From Jaltomata sinuosa (taxonomy: Eukaryota > Streptophyta > Magnoliopsida > Solanales > Solanaceae), in NCBI GenBank assembly GCA_003996215.1, contig QJPP01001935.1, positions 310,001 through 374,000 on the forward strand: a stretch of 64,000 nucleotides of DNA. Direction: 5' to 3'. Of the stretch, positions 46,075-57,965 are shown one piece after another; the stretch's first letter is position 1; the number at the start of each line of letters is the position of its first letter. The notes beneath the pieces were generated by a model. The model was not told where the DNA came from and did no database searches. It saw only the letters and a program-made list of their open reading frames with translations. Made by a program: the position numbers and the translations under genes.

Positions 46075-47684
46075 ATGGCTTTATCATGTACCGCTAGAAG
46101 ATTTCGAATGGTAACAAAGCCAGATGACTTCCTAAGGGTTTGGTGGGAATGCATGAACAAGGCCGACAAGAAAATCGTCCGAGAGCACATTGGATACTTG
46201 CCTTCCCTCATAGATATGAAGGCATGGCCTTAGATGAGTCAAGTTTTGACCACCTTTTGGGATAACAAAAATATGATTTTTCGGTTTGGGAGTGTGGAAT
46301 TGACCTCGACCATCGAAGAGGTAGTTGCAAGCTATGAAAGTATAGGCATGTGTCAAAGAAGAAGAAGATCACCAGATAAGGATATTCTCTTTCCAAAAGA
46401 GTGGAACCGACAACAAATCAAGGAAGAAATTTTGATCAAGGATGATAGTTGGCTTGGGAAGATTGATGGACCAAACATACCTTTTCGGAAGTTATACTAT
46501 AGGTTTGGACGCTATAGTGCCTTCAAAAAGTTTGGCCATGAGTTTGAATCCGAAGAAGAGTGGAAAAGTTAAAGAGCCTTCGCATTTGCCGTATGCCTTC
46601 TTGGAACCATGATATTTCCTCAGGGCCGAAAGGTACTATCCATCCGAGTGTAGTCATGGTCACACACTCTATCTTTTATGGGATCAAGTATGGGACATCC
46701 GTCAAGTTTCACACACTAGCTCCCATGATACTTGCGGATATTTATCGAGCTTTGGGTAAATGCCAAGAAGGGGAGTGATTCTTTCAAGGATGCAATTTAA
46801 TTCTACAATGGTGGATGATCAAGAATCTACTCAAATGTTCTTACACCGAGGAGTTGGACCATTCTATGAGGTTGGATAATTTTGCATCCCATGGCATGTG
46901 GCTCACTATAAACAAATACAAGCGGATACCCAACCAAGGATTTTGGTTCACTCAGTTTTGTGGCTTGAGGGATGACAACATTCAATGGGTAATCAGAGAT
47001 CTCCATCCAGGAAAGTACATCACTCGAGGTGAGACACTACCTTTCTTGGTGCTTTTAGGTCTTAGGGGAACCCATCCTTATGTCCTCGCTAGGGTTCGTA
47101 GGCAATTTGGTTTGAAGCACGAAACACCCCAAGTAGGCGAAATGGCTAAGTTCATAACTGATCACGAGGGTGGTGTGGTAGCGTTCAAGGAAATGGCTCG
47201 TAAAAAATGAAAGCGAAAGAAGGTTGAGGAACCTAAGGCCGAATATAGGCTAGAACCACCATATAGTGACACATATAAAGAGTGGATGAAGAAGAACCTT
47301 ACTGGGACTATTGAACCAGGTCCGAATGTGCCTTATCGAGTGGTTGATGTTGAGTCCGAGCACCAAATCCGACTTCATAGGCTTCAAGAACAATGTACAA
47401 GGAGTGAGGTGGCACATCACCTATGACACAGGGAAGATGCTATGACCATACAATATCTGAAAGAAGAATTGAAGCGGACTAGGCAAGAATTGGGGGATGC
47501 TAGGCATTATTTGATTGAGTTAGATGACCGCATGGATCGGCAAATTGAGAGCATAGGAGAGATGGACTCTGGGAGTAGGGCCTTGATGGACGGGGCTCAT
47601 TTGGTTATGGATAGGTACTTCATGTGGCACGAGGTAGACAAGGCCAAGAGAGCAAGGACTGATGTAGGACCTTCCGGGAGTTAG
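46075..47684 (+). pseudogene. ORF1 of Ogre-type element E
   Basis: The ATG at 46075 opens a frame that has one TAG (46231-46233) and runs on to 46572: WWECMNKADKKIVREHIGYLPSL, then LTTFWDNKNMIFRFGSVELTSTIEEVVASYESIG. This pattern is the extra ORF1 that precedes gag in Ogre/Tat elements, annotated in plants as DUF7745 (from memory). Frameshifts at about 46565 and 46790 move it to the 46815-47210 piece (GFWFTQFCGLRDDNIQWVIRDLHPG, THPYVLARVRRQFG). After a stop at 47208 comes a charged stretch, and after another near 47424 the coiled-coil piece 47442-47684. The role of ORF1 in the element is not known. Bases 47685-48174 after it are non-coding. Confidence 0.78.
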
Positions 47685-48174
47685 AGTTATTTATCACCAT
47701 CCCCTGCGTGGGACTGCTTATTTTCATCCCCTACGTGGGACCGTTTATTTCTTACATTTTCCCATTCCCTAAAAATTGTATCCCCATTTGCTATTTAGTT
47801 GTAAAAACCTCGTCTCTTTTATTATTAATGAAAGCATATTTTGGAGATAATGGATCGACTTAAAGACATATATCTCCTTTAAATATGCTAGGCCTACCAT
47901 TGGCATAAAAGGGTCACCCAGTTAGGACACGATACTTATTGTGATATTATTGTGATATAAAACTTCTTTATGTGCTATGTGTGTTGCTTAAATCAAGAAC
48001 AAATGATCCACTCCATACCAATTTTTTTAGAACACCATAAGTAAAAATAAACCCACAAGCACAAAAGTCCGACCAAAATTACTCCTCGAGTTTCTCAAGT
48101 TTCCCAGAAAATCTAAAATCCCTTCAAAAAAGCCTACAAGATTCTCTCCTATATCTCAGGAAGGTTGACTTGTC

Positions 48175-49133
48175 ATGGACACTCAAGAAATGACTTGCAA
48201 AAGGATGGAAGAGATCGATCAGGAAATCAATGGAATGAAGGAACAAATCAAGGAAGCTAAGGAAATGAATGGAAAGTTGATAGCTAGGTCCGCAGAAGTG
48301 GACAAAGAGATAGTCCTTATGAAAGAAAACATAGCTAACATCGACATAAGGATAGCCCAGACAGAAGAAATGCTCAATCACACGGATTGAAAGTATCAAT
48401 TGGCGCTCAAGAGGTCAACATCACTCATAGGGAACGATGAGGAGTCTGTGGGAGAAAACTATGAACAAGTCCAGCCTTTCAACTGAATCTCAAATTACTG
48501 GGCTAACATTAGGGATGATCTTGTTTGGCCAATTAGGTTCATGCCAGGAAAAGGAAAGATCATTCTCAAGTTCACGTACGGGCAAATGGCTGGAGGCCCA
48601 GAATTGTTACATGCTCTGTCATCTTCCTAGCTCTAGAAATAAAGGGAATCATGCAGCCTGATCAAACCCCGAGTTTTTGGTGTAACCCCAAGGATGAAAA
48701 AAAGAGGTGCGCTTACCACCCATACCAAAGGAGGCATACCACAAATGAATGCACCATGCTGAGGGTCAGGATCCATTAAATGATCAACAATGGACAAATC
48801 AATCACATGTGGGGACTTCACACCTTACTGATTTGTGACAGAGTAAGGCCAAGAATGCCAATTACTCAGAATACCCTGATTCGCCAATATAACTTCATTG
48901 TCTTTTATGACACGTACCTCGACATATACTTCAAACTGGTCCATGCTGGTATCATTGAGCCAATTGAAAAAAAGGTGGGTAAGATGTCCCAAGCTTGGCG
49001 CAATTGCAAGGATATATGCCTCTACCATGCGGGACCTGGAGGGCACGACATAGAGAATTATCGCACTTTCAGGATTGACCTTGAAGATCTTATAGATGCA
49101 GGAAGGATCCAGATTGAGTTTCCACCATATTAA
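48175..49133 (+). pseudogene. Extra gag-like ORF upstream of gag in element E
   Basis: The 48175 frame (71 codons) is a charged coiled coil (RMEEIDQEINGMKEQIKEAKEMN). Another frame near 48690 reads RCAYHPYQRRHTTNECTML, and the 48780 frame (117 codons) contains CLYHAGPGGHDIENYRTF. Both resemble the C-x-YH-x5-GH-x4-C segment at the end of Tat-lineage Gag, which also appears in the true gag at about 51490. So this segment looks like a duplicated or captured gag C-terminal region, now broken. I do not recognise the rest. Confidence 0.5.
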
Positions 49134-49686
49134 CCGTGAGAAAGAAGATCAAGAAGAGTCCAGAAGACCCGCCACTATCCAAAAGAAGCTTTAAAAGTAG
49201 CAAAGTTATTGTAGTTATTTCCTTTTGTCATTTTTACTTTCTCCTTTGTAATCAAAAGATAGTGGAAGAAATGAAATGAAAATATATCCCTTTTACCTAT
49301 TCAAACTACGTAGGGCCTGAATTCTCCTTCGTGAGATACGTAGGAAGCCTTCAAGGCTCGGCCCCTATCCTTAAGAAATCTTCATCTCCCTACTTGTACG
49401 GAAATTTAGAAGACACAATACGAGTATCAAAAGATGAAGACTCGACAAGTCAACTTTCTTGTTAATATTTACTTTTCCAAAATCAATGGGCGAACTCCTG
49501 TCCATTAATCCTCGAGTCAATACATACCCGTGGATCAATTTGCCTTAATGAAAAGAACCTTTATGTGTTTAATACAATTCATATGTGTTTATTTCCAGTC
49601 AGATATCTTGCATTATTCATCACTAACGGGATCTAACACATCAGCCTTTGAGTTGTTTTGCTTTAACAGGTAACAAAAATTGATCT
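49134..49686 (+). other. Spacer before gag in element E, with an ACTACGT motif copy
   Basis: Non-coding. At 49303-49365 it carries one unit of the ACTACGT...CCTGA...GATACGTAGG motif that is repeated 3' of pol. The end (near 49671) reads TTTTGCTTTAACAGGTAAC, similar to a splice junction, shortly before the gag frame. Confidence 0.6.
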
Positions 49687-51975
49687 GTGTCGATAAAACT
49701 GGATGAACATCCTTACTTCACCCGCTCAAAGTCACACCTAGATTCATCCTCTAACCTCCACTTTTCTAAATGGAAAATGACTGATAGTGAAGAGGAGAAC
49801 GCTTTGGCTGTGAGAGACAAAGTTATTGCTGAACAGAGTGAAATGATTGCCGAACTTGCAAGAAAATTGGAAAAGATGCAAGAAGAAGTACAGAAAGCCA
49901 AAGACATGGCTAGCTTGGCTATCGCTGCCAATACTCCAGCTCTGGACAACTCTAAGCCCCCTTTCTAGATTCCTTCACTCAACTCTCCATTGACTGAAAA
50001 TCAACCAAGAAATATCCCTCCTGCCTCCGCGCCTAGACCTTTCAATGAACCCCTCTCCAATAACCATCCTCATACCAAATCCATGCTCCTCCTATCCAGC
50101 ACACTAACCAGAGTAACAACCCAAGTACCTACCTTCCACAAAACCTCCCTCCAAACTATCAAAATACGCCACCAAATACCTACAAGTCTCAGAGTAATCA
50201 TCTCGATATTACCAACCCGCACAACTATACCCACACATACCCAAATGCCATCCCACATGTCCAGCCTCCATCTATCCAGAACCCGCCACCTCCTGCTTTT
50301 CATGCTACGATAGAACCATACAACACTCTCCAAGAAAGTCCTGAGCTGGATCACTACAAGGAGAAAGAGAAAGAGTTGAGGGACACAGAGAAGAAGCATG
50401 AGTATGACATGGCGCAAATAAAGGAAGAGATAGACATGATCTAGGAATTTTGAGGCTCGTCTTACGAGAACTGCTATGACTATTATAATCTCTGTATCCA
50501 TCCCAAAATGGACCTGCCAGAAGGGTTCAAAACCCAAGTTCGAGACCTTCAACGGTGTTGGAAATCCTGAAGCCCATTTAAGAAGCTACTGCGACCAAAT
50601 AGTCGGCGCCCAAAAGAAAACACTCTGTTTATAAGGCTTATCAACCGAAGTCTGAGTGGAGAGGCTTTAGAATGGTTCACCTCTCAGGAACTAAAAAAAT
50701 GGTCTAGATGGAGTGATCTAGTTGGAGATTTTTCCTAAAGATTTGCATATAATGTAGAAGTCGTCCCAGATCGATACTCTCTGGGACGCATTAAATAAAA
50801 GTTAAATGAAGACTTCAGAGACTATGTCTATCGATGGAGGAAGGAGGCGGTGAGAGTTCGGCCTTCTATGACAGAAGAAGAGATAATCGTGTGTTTATGC
50901 GCGCTCAAAAGTCAGAATTTTATGACAAGATGATATCAACGGTTAAAGCCAAGTTTGCCGACCTAGTCAAGATCGGTGAAATCGTAGAAGAAGGTCATCG
51001 TAGTGGCAAGATTGCCAAGGCCCCAGCATCCTCAGGGTTGGCAGGACTTCCCAGGAAGAAGAGGGAAGAAATGTCTTTGGTATCTTCTAGTCCCAGCACA
51101 AAACCAAAGAAACCCTTTGGAGCCAACCATAAAAAATCAGTTGTTCCAACAACCCCTCCCTCAGCTCCACAAAACCCTCAACCGATTTTCTATACTCAGC
51201 CTATTTACCAAGCTCCACAACTGAATATGCAGCCTATCTACCAAGCTCCTCCCTAAAACTTCTAAGTGTATCAGAAGGCTCCCGAGAACCAGAATAATCG
51301 CCAAGTTCCGCCCCCTGCCGATGCCAATCTCTCTCGTCCAAATCTAGAAAGGAAAGTTCCTCGAACTTTCACCTAGCTAGATGAGACCAGAACTCAGTTG
51401 TATGAGAGATTGAAGGCTGCTGGATTTATCCAGCCCATTCCGCACAAACCAGGCAACACTGATTATCACTTTTTCAAAGCCGATCGGCATTGTGCTTACC
51501 ATTCTGGAGGCGCCGGACATAGTACCAAAGACTGCATCAACCTTAGGCATAAGATTTAGGATTTGATTGATCAAAGGGTAGTCACATTGCAGACAACGCC
51601 ACCAAATGTTAACAAAAATTTTCTCCCAAATCACGGAAGAGCCACTGAGAATATGATCGAGATAGATAAGGACTGGGTCGTAAGTAAGTCCATAGTGCTA
51701 TCTAGTCCTAAAATCCATAAGAGTTGGAGAAGTCTGTGGCTGCTTTGAGTATCGCGGAGAAGCCACAATTTATTGTGTTGGCAGCACCTCAGCAAGCTTT
51801 CGCTTTAGTACCAGCAGAAAAAGAATTCATAGTTGAGGCCACCACAACCCATGGTATGACAAGATTAGGAAGATGTTATATACCCGACGACCTGGCGAAT
51901 GATGCTTACAAAAAGGACCAACAGAAGAGACCAATCACTGAAGGTGAATCAGAAGAATTCTGGAGAAGAATGTAG
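49687..51975 (+). pseudogene. Ogre-type gag
   Basis: The N-terminal frame 49687-49968 contains DEHPYFTRSKSHLD and a coiled coil (VIAEQSEMIAELARKLEKMQEEVQK). A Pro/Asn-rich stretch follows in a shifted frame. The gag core around 50500-50830 (GVGNPEAHLRSYCDQIVG and the segment after it) is broken by several stops. The 50834 frame carries MISTVKAKFADLVKIGEIVEEG and a Pro/Gln-rich repeat (QPIYQAP). The CAYHSGGAGHSTKDC segment sits at about 51488, and the 51724-51975 frame (EFIVEATTTHGMTRLGRCYIPDDL) leads to the protease. Gag would form the particle; this copy cannot. Confidence 0.78.
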
Positions 51976-52044
51976 TCAAAGGAGTACTCTATTGTGAAGC
52001 ATTTGGAGAAGACTCCTGCCTAGATTTCTATTTGGGAGATACTC

Positions 52045-53109
52045 ATGAGTTCCCAGTACCATATGCAAGCATTACTTAAAGTCCTAAATGAAGCTTATGT
52101 GCCAACAGGTACTAGCGCAGAAAATCTGACCGCCATGGTAAGCCGAGTCCTTGGGGGCCACCGCATCTGCTTTGGTAACGATGAGTTGCCTTTTAAAGGC
52201 ATGATGCACAAAAATCCTTGCACGTCACTATCACGAGTCAGGAAAAGATTATGAACAGGGTATTGATCGATGATGGATCAGGGCTGAACATCTGTCTGTT
52301 ATCCACACTGACCCAGTTGGAGTATGACCTAGGGAAGGTTTGCCAGAGTAGGGTCAACATAAGAGCTTTTGACGGAGGTAAAAAAGACACCATTGGAGAA
52401 GTTAGCCTATATATCCAAATGGGACCCATCGATTTTCGTACAGAGTTCCAAGTCATGGATACTACCACCAGTTATAACTTACTTCTGGAAAGACTATGGA
52501 TCCATGGAGCCGGAGCCGTACCGTCAACTTTTCACCAGATGGTAAAGTTCATTTGGGAGGAACATGAAGTGGTGATCCACGGAGAAGGAAGTCACTTGAG
52601 CCACCCTAATGATTGCATCCCTGTGATCGATGAAGTCCCAAGGGGAAGCAATTACTACACCATAGAGATCATCAATGCCACTGGAGAAGATCTTGCTCCT
52701 CAAATTTCCATGCAGCCTGTTTATAAAATGCTCACGACTACGATGCTAAGGAGTGGATACGAGCAAGGTTTTGGGCTGGGAATGAATTCCGATGGAATAA
52801 CATAGCCTCTAAACATCCCTGGAAAAATGACCAGGCATGGACTAGGGTATGTGGCCCGAGAGAACAAGGCGGAGTCAAAGAGAAGAAGCAGTCAGGACTG
52901 CCTAAGCCACTACCTCACTTATATCAGTCATTCCCGATTTGTATCGGTCCCCCAAGTGACGGGTTGGAGGATGGAATAGGAGATCTATTCGAGGAATGTA
53001 ATGCTATAATAGAAGAAACCCCTGAGGCACCCATGATTAGGGATGCCAGGCTCGGTGAAAATCTATTGAATTGGGTCGCAACTCCCCTTGGAACTCTCCG
53101 CTCGGCTGG
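52045..53109 (+). pseudogene. Ogre-type aspartic protease with G-patch-like segment
   Basis: The 52045 frame supplies the LLKVLNEAYVPTG and FGNDELPFKGMMHN-like lead-in. After a shift the 52218 frame (195 codons) has the protease active site VLIDDGSGLNICLLSTL (D-x-G-S) and TTSYNLLLERLWIH. It ends with LRSGYEQGFGLGMNSDGI, a G-patch-like GY.pGkGLG pattern found after protease in Tat-lineage elements (from memory). A TAG at 52803-52805 and shifts follow. The last exon-like frame ends ATPLGTLRSAG at a TAG that overlaps the candidate intron donor at 53110. Confidence 0.8.
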
Positions 53110-53364
53110 GTAGACAAAGATTCTGTTTTATGAAAAATTGGTGATGGTTTGGATGAGGCCCCACGACCCACCCTTTATGTTTTAATATTCCTCTTACTAT
53201 TTACTACTTTTCAAAAGGCATGAACCTACATTCATGTGGGTTGTAGCCATAGTTTGTAAATATTTCTGAATTTCAATGAAAGCCTCCTTATTTTAAAAAT
53301 ATTTACCGTTCAAAATTTGTTTATATTTACTTGTTATTAACTACCCATTTTGTTTTTGTTTCAG
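53110..53364 (+). other. Candidate Ogre intron between protease and RT (255 nt)
   Basis: The donor is GG|GTAGAC at 53110. The acceptor is TTTTGTTTTTGTTTCAG ending at 53364, with a T-rich run before it. The stretch is AT-rich and stop-laden. Its removal joins the split Gly codon (GG + T) and keeps the reading frame into the open region containing 53393-53635. Legume Ogre elements are known to splice an intron at this place. Confidence 0.7.
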
Positions 53365-54702
53365 TAATAATAAGTCAAAACCTGCCACTATCATGTCATG
53401 TCAAGAGCTTAACGAACAAACCGAGCTAGATGACAATGATTTCGAGGAATATGATGAAAAAACTATGGTTCTTGAAGAATTGACAAAAGAATTAAAAGAC
53501 TTTGAAAATTGTGAAAGGCCCAACCTAGAGGAAACCGAGATGGTCAATCTGGGAGATGACCAAGAGGTCAAAGAAACGAGAATCAGTGTCCATCTGACAG
53601 AAGCACAGAAAAGAGAACTCATCAAACTACTCTGAGAGTACATTGACATATTTGCTTAGGCCTACAGTGACATGCCGGGACTGAGCACATACATAGTCTC
53701 TCACAAGTTGCCCATCAATCCAGGGTTTGATCTGATCAAGCAAAAGACTCAAAAGTTCAAGCCAGAGCTAAGATTGAGAATCAAAGAAGAAGTCACCAAA
53801 CAAATATAGTCCGGGATAGTAGAGGTCATAAAGTATCCAACTTAGTTAGCTAACATTGTCCCAGTTCCCAAGAAAGATGGGAAAATCAGAATTTATGTCG
53901 ACTATCGGGATTTGAACAAGGCCAGTCCCAAGGATAACTTTCCATTGCCCAATATCCACATCCTTATCAATAACGGCGCAAAGTATGAAATACAGTCATT
54001 CGTGGATTTTTTTGCTGGGTATCACCAGATTTTAATGGACGAAGAAGATGCAGAGAAAATGGCTTTCATCATACCTTGGGGTTTTTATCGTTATCGGGTG
54101 ATGCCATTCGGCCTTAAGAATGCAGATGCCACTTATATGCGAGCCATGACGACCATACTCCATGACATGATTCACAAAGAAATCGAAGTGTATTTGGATG
54201 ATGTGATTATTAAGTCCCGCGAGAGTTTGGATCACCTGATCCATAAAGGAGGTTCTTTGATCGGCTAAGAAAGTACAATCTAAAGTTAAACCCCGCCAAG
54301 TGTGCTTTCGGGATGCCAGCTGGCAAGCTGTTGGGATTCATAGTCAGTAGAAGGGACATCGAGCTCGATCCCTCAAAAACCAAGGCAATTCAGGAGTTGC
54401 CTCCCCCAAAGACCAAGAAAGAAGTCATGAGTTTTTTAGAAAGGCTGAATTATATTAGCCGGTTCATAGCCCAGTCAACGGTTATTTACAAACCTATCTT
54501 CAAGTTGCTGAAAAAAGATATGCAAAATAGATGGATCGAAGAGTTCCAACAAGCTTTTGATCATATCAAGAACTACTTGTTCAGTCCACCAGTATTGGTC
54601 CCTCCAAGAGAAGGGAGTCCATTGTTGCTGTATCTGTCAATCTCAAAAAATGCCTTTGGTTGCGTCCTGGGGCAACATGATAAAAGCAGAAAGAAAGAAT
54701 GA
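53365..54702 (+). pseudogene. Ogre-type reverse transcriptase and start of RNase H
   Basis: Begins with an acidic linker (frame 53393-53635, ending RISVHLTEAQKRELIKLL). RT then follows with several stops near 53635, 53659 and 53809: KKDGKIRIYVDYRDLN, QSFVDFFAGYHQI (first catalytic Asp in FVD), MPFGLKNADATYMRAM and YLDDVIIKS (94-97 of the 53912 frame) with both Asp kept. A frameshift near 54255 leads to the thumb/connection (LGFIVSRRDIELDPSK, FLERLNYISRFIAQ) and the first RNase H strand (LLLYLSISKNAFGCVLGQHD). It is then cut short at about 54690. Confidence 0.85.
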
Positions 54703-56084
54703 TCGATTTATTTTCTAATGCTTTGGCAACCATATCTTCCATGATTCAGCACCCCGATCAGAATTACATCGATCCGTTGGTGAAAGGTTTGAAAGAGCAA
54801 CCTGCACATTGTGCTCAAGTAGAAGCAGAATCGGATAGAAAACCATGGTATTATGATATCAAGAGGTATCTAGAAGTCGGATCCTATCCCGAGGATGTGA
54901 CCGCCAATCAAAAGAAAACCATCCGCCAAATGGCCAATAAATTTTTCCTAAATGGAGAAAACTTATATAGGAGGACTCCAAATCTCGGATTCTTAAGATG
55001 TGTTGACTCAGATGAAGCCACAAGGTTACTAGAAGAAGTACATGCCAGAGTATATGTGCCTCATATGAATGGCTTCACCCTAGCCAAGAAGATCTTACGA
55101 GTTGGATACTTTTGGATGACCATGGAAAATGACTGTAGCAAGTTCGTGCAGAAATGTCACAAGTGCCAGATCCACGAAGATTTGATTCGAGTTCCACCTA
55201 GCGAACTTCATGCTATGAGCGCACCTTAGCCTTTTGTAGCCTGGGGCATGGACGTCATTGGTCCCATCGAACCATCTGCCTCAAATGGACACAAATTTAT
55301 CTTGGTAGCCATTGATTATTTCACCAAATGGGTGGAAGTTGCTTCTTACAAATTTGTAAACAAGAAGGTTGTAGCTGACCTTGTCAAGAACAATTTGATT
55401 TGCCAATTCAAAATACCTAAGTCAATCATCACAGACAATGGAGCAAATCTCAATAGTCACTTGATGAGAGAAATATGTGAGCAATTCAAAATCACTCACC
55501 GAAATTCAACTACATACTGTCCACAAATGAATAGAGCTGTGGAAGCTGCCAACAAGAACATCAAGAAGATTTTAAGAAAGATGATTGATAATCACCGATC
55601 CTGGTATGCGATATTGCCTTATACTTTGTTGGGATATCGGAAGACCGTTAGGACTTCGACCGGGGCAACTCCCTATGTGTTGGTGTATGGTTCGGAAGCA
55701 GTGATACCCGCTGAGGTTGAAATACCATCCCTTAGGATCATTCAAGAAGCCAAACTGAGCAATGAGGAATGTGTTCGTGCTCATCATGAACAACTCATGT
55801 TGATTGATGAGAAAAGGATGAGTGTCGTATGCCATGGACAACTATACCAGCAACGGATGGTTCATGCATTCAGCAAGTGAGTAAGACCTCGTATGTTTTC
55901 CATAGTACAACTAGTCCTTAATCGTATTTTTCTGCACCGGAAGAATACAAAGAAAAATTTGCACCTAATTGGCAAGGTCCGTACATCATCCGAAAAGTGC
56001 TATCTGGAGGAGCTTTGATTCAGTCCAAAATGGATGGCTAAGTGTGGCCCAAGTCGATCAAATTTGATGCTGTGAAGAGCTACT
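54699..56084 (+). pseudogene. Ogre-type integrase
   Basis: The 54699 frame opens with NALATISSMIQHPDQNYIDP, the stretch that normally follows the second RNase H. The HHCC zinc region follows (EEVHARVYVPHMNGFTLAKKIL, CHKCQIH). After a TAG at 55227-55229, the 55248 frame (210 codons) holds the core with all three acids: Asp in GMDVIGP, Asp in ITDNGANL and Glu in AVEAANKNIKKIL, then LPYTLLGYRKTVRTSTGATPYVLVYGSEAV. A shift near 55870 leads to the C-terminal FAPNWQGPYIIRKVLSGGAL and a final AVKSY at 56084. No chromodomain follows. Confidence 0.88.
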
Positions 56085-56189
56085 AAGCCTAAGGATGGTT
56101 CTTTTATTTTCTTTCCCTGTAATCGCATTTCCTAATTGTAGTCGCTTTTATGCTTTGTAATAGCTCAAAATTCCCTATCCTCTTTGTAC

Positions 56190-56450
56190 GAACTACGTTT
56201 GACCTGAATTCTCAAGAATGACATACGTAGGCGGCCTGTGTCGGCTTCATTCAACCCCTTAGGAAAATCAATCTTTCCCTTTTCAGAACTACGTTTGACC
56301 TGATTTCTCAAGAATGAGATACGTAGGCGGCCTTTGTCGGCTTCGGTCACCCCTTTATTTATTTCCAACATTCTCCCACTTCGAGTGTGGGAACTACGTT
56401 TGACCTCATTTTTGCCTCAACGGGATATGTAGGCGCCATAACGGCTCGGT
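56190..56450 (+). repeat. Three tandem ACTACGTTTGACC...ATACGTAGGCGG units 3' of pol
   Basis: Units begin at 56190, 56286 and 56391 (about 100 bp apart). Each reads GAACTACGTTTGACCTGA, then a short variable part and a GATACGTAGGCGGCC-like end with a CGGCTTCGGTCA-like tail. Variant units occur at 49303, 60181 and 60361. Confidence 0.9.
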
Positions 56451-57735
56451 CATATCACCCAGTAAATAGAAACTGGGGCAGAATTTTTGAGAAAGGAATC
56501 TCAAAAATTCATAAGGCGAAGATTATCCTCCAATAAATTGGAATACAGAATGTACCAAAGAGAAACCGAAATGAATATCAAGAAAGAATCTCGTGATCCC
56601 CACAGAGTCTCAAGTCCCTTGCCAATGGAACGAGATTCATCGAAAAACCTTTAACTGGGGAAGAAGTTTTGAAGAGGACCTCAAAATTTCCACCAAGCTT
56701 CATTCGGGAGTTCAGAATTAAACTTCGAAAAGTTCCCAAACACTGAGAGATCGGAGTCTGCTTCAAGAAACCCCCAGTTGTAGCAAGTCTGAGGCAGATT
56801 GATTCCCAGCTATGACAAATTTCTTTGAAAAGACATTTCTAAACTACCCAGCCAGGATGACAAAGGATCTCCAAAGTCCGCCAGCAGTATGTCAGAAAAT
56901 ATCAAAGACTCTAGTAAAAGACATTCGTTGAGCTAGCACATGACATGACGGGCAAAGACCTTTCCAAACTATCCTTTTTCAAAATCTTTGTTTTTCAAAG
57001 AGCTGGTTTCAAAATCGTTACAAAAACTAGTTTTACTCCTTATAATGTGTTTTGTCTTATGTCTACCGTGGCCCGGAGAGAGTCGAGGGAGACGAGTACT
57101 CAAGATTGGAAAAGCATCTGGAGAAGACAAAATAAGGAACAGAGGATCGAAAGAGGTCAACACAGACCAGTTTCTACAAAAAACTAATAATTTTTCTGTG
57201 GATGCAGGTTGTCCCCAAAAGTATGTTGGAAAGCATCCCCTCATTATCCAACGTGTTCAATGAAACACAACGAGACCAGCCAAAATTTGGCGAGAAAAGC
57301 CAAAGCAGCGGGAAGAATCCAAAAAGGCAAAAGTCCCTAGAACGGGCGAATCTTTTTCTAGATCACAGAAACTACCAGGTAAAGAGAGACTGACAACGTC
57401 CTCAATTCCCCAAATGGATCAGGACATTTGGTCAGTTTAGAATTGAGACATTAAATAAGAGATCGATAGCGTTCTCCGCCAATCCCCAGCAAGTCAGAAA
57501 TTACCACAAACAGATGATGTTCAAAAATAGTATTTATGGCTGTCCCCAGAGATGGACACGACCATTTCATTCACATTTGAAATGAAAGTTGTTTTGATTA
57601 GCGTCATAAATGTTGTCTTTGAAGGTTTTCAAGTTTGACTTTGGTCGGTAGTAAGAGCGACACCGTGTCTACTAACCGATTGCCTTGAGCACAGGTACCC
57701 ACAAAGTAGTCGACGTGAGAAAATAAAGACCAAAG
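56451..57735 (+). other. Non-coding 3' region of element E, unique part
   Basis: No coding frame I trust; short frames at 56945-57393 overlap in three phases and show no family. Repeated AAAGACATT and CCAAAG words occur, but no clear tandem structure. Confidence 0.55.
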
Positions 57736-57759
57736 GTGATATTTTCTACAACTCCTCTA

Positions 57760-57960
57760 TGGGCCATTGCATCATATGGCACTACATTGCATCACATTTG
57801 CATTCATATTGCACCATGTCACATTGCATCATGCTGCATTTCATCACATTGCATCATACTGCATTGCATGGCAAATCATTATATCACATCATATTATGTC
57901 ATATCGCATTGGATCATATTATATTGTGTTGCATCGTATTGTATGGCATCATATCGTAGG
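57760..57960 (+). repeat. CATT/GCATCA simple-repeat region
   Basis: About 200 bp of degenerate GCATCATATTGCATT-type words (CACATTGCATCAT and similar), directly before the 41-bp array. Confidence 0.85.
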
Positions 57961-57965
57961 AATCA

